Notes under the pieces: model-generated
Databases searched by the model: none
What the model saw: only the letters and a program-made list of their open reading frames with translations
Told to the model about the DNA's origin: nothing
In this document: positions 63,433-64,000 of the stretch, piece by piece
How positions within the stretch are numbered: the stretch's first letter is position 1
Layout of the letters: each line of letters starts with the position of its first letter
Assembly (NCBI RefSeq): GCF_012911925.1
Contig: NZ_JAAXKY010000015.1
Span: 1 to 64,000, forward strand
Length of the DNA: 64,000 nucleotides
Direction: 5' to 3'
Origin: Pseudonocardia xinjiangensis
GTDB lineage: Bacteria; Actinomycetota; Actinomycetes; Mycobacteriales; Pseudonocardiaceae
Position numbers and translations under genes: made by a program

Positions 63433-63753
63433 CTACGGATGGAGGAGGGACGCGACCAGCTGGACGAGGATCAGGGCGAAGACCAGCACGAAGAACCATG
63501 TGAACAGCCGGGTGCCGATCCGGCTCCTGAGGTGCCGGGAGAAGCCGAGTACGGCGATCTCCTCGACCACGGGAGGGCGGGCCTCCGGGCGACCGGGCCA
63601 CGCAGGCGGACGGCTCGGCCCGGCGGGGCGACCGGGTGGCACGGTCCCGGACGGCGAGGACGCCTCCTCGCGCCGGTCGGCCTCGTCGGAGGGTGCACGG
63701 AACGGCGGGCTGCCGTCCCGGTCGAACGGTGCATCACCCGGCCCCGGAGTCAT
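63433..63753 (-). CDS. Small tail-anchored membrane protein
   Basis: The 106-aa product has a Pro/Asp/Arg-rich N-terminal two thirds and one helix near the end (LFTWFFVLVFALILVQLVASLL) after an Arg-rich RHLRSRIGTR. ATG 63753. No family recognised. It lies upstream of the MFS-Tmk gene on the same strand. Confidence 0.55.
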   Translation of the reverse strand: MTPGPGDAPFDRDGSPPFRAPSDEADRREEASSPSGTVPPGRPAGPSRPPAWPGRPEARPPVVEEIAVLGFSRHLRSRIGTRLFTWFFVLVFALILVQLVASLLHP

Positions 63754-63846
63754 GGGGGCGGATGTTAGGCCCGGGCCGGGCGTTCCGTGCCCCGCCGGGC
63801 GGAACGCGCCACACCGACCACACGGCCGGGCGGACGGACCACCCGA

Positions 63847-64000
63847 TCAGCCGCCGTCGTCCTCGTCGCCGCCGTCGTTCGCGTCGCCGTTGCCGTCACT
63901 GTTGCCACCGTCCTGGGTGGGCGGGGGCTGGTCACCGGCCGGCGGCTGCCCCGCCTGCGGGGGCGCACTCGGAGCCGCGGGCGGCGGCGGTACGGATCCG
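63847..64000 (-). CDS. C-terminus of an unknown Pro- and Asp/Gly-rich protein (partial)
   Basis: The last 50 codons of a minus-strand gene that continues past the window end. The tail changes from VPPPPAAPSAPPQAGQPPAG to QDGGNSDGNGDANDGGDEDDGG and stops at 63847. The low-complexity tail gives no family. In many actinobacteria topA lies near tmk, but nothing here shows that this is topA. Confidence 0.6.
   Translation of the reverse strand, partial: GSVPPPPAAPSAPPQAGQPPAGDQPPPTQDGGNSDGNGDANDGGDEDDGG

Overview
The window is high-GC actinobacterial DNA. GTG starts, four-base ATGA/GTGA overlaps between co-transcribed genes and leaderless-looking promoters are common. Families present include ECF42 sigma with its DGPF partner, form II CoxL-type molybdenum hydroxylase, an MFS-thymidylate-kinase fusion beside holB, SARP/BTAD and LuxR-ATPase giants, a giant CtpI-like P-type ATPase, and an HTH-Clp_N protein. 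The set points to Pseudonocardiales, possibly Pseudonocardia; the genus is inference. I see no phage, transposase, CRISPR array or secondary-metabolite megasynthase. Most of the window reads as chromosomal core-flank and accessory metabolism.

Layout. 0-5.1 kb: a LacI-type operator and a sugar operon (DUF6807, lipoprotein binding protein, two permeases, DUF624; no ATPase). 5.1-9.7 kb: MarR-MFS pair with a palindromic operator, then on the minus strand a frameshifted bifunctional nuclease, MBL hydrolase, VOC protein and Gfo/Idh oxidoreductase. 9.7-15.1 kb: an SOS-box-like palindrome, a 301-aa collagen-like protein, YihY, HTH-Clp_N, DyP peroxidase, DUF3618. 15-25 kb: the 1,458-aa P-type ATPase, a 37-aa membrane peptide, acyltransferase-patatin pair, twin DoxX genes, GrpB, FAD oxidase. 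25-34 kb: LapA-like, GNAT, gentisate dioxygenase, BTAD-ATPase regulator, DrrAB-like exporter, internally deleted LysE, methyltransferase. 34-45 kb: CoxL/M/S-type molybdenum hydroxylase, frameshifted aldo/keto reductase, DUF1345, GAF histidine kinase, FAD monooxygenase flanked by two copies of a palindromic repeat, two membrane proteins. 45-56 kb: two-component system, frameshifted DinB, ECF42 + DGPF, AraC, epimerase, PPOX and DHFR-like enzymes, and a TetR/SDR/SnoaL cassette. 56-64 kb: tRNA-Thr(CGU), methyltransferase, LuxR-ATPase, holB, MFS-Tmk, and a truncated gene at the edge.

The strongest regulatory readings are: an identical 14-bp palindrome before the TetR gene and before its SDR operon; twin GTCAAC-N5-GTTGAC palindromes lying on the -35 and -10 of a leaderless HTH-Clp_N gene; a LexA-consensus box between a collagen-like gene and an oxidoreductase; and a LacI-type operator ahead of the sugar operon.

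Three genes (bifunctional nuclease, aldo/keto reductase, DinB) each need exactly one extra base, in or next to a short G/C run, to restore the family reading frame. That pattern looks like homopolymer-contraction sequencing error as much as real decay. The thymidylate-kinase half of the MFS fusion has lost its Walker A lysine and most glycines although its frame is clean; this is one of the more unusual observations here.
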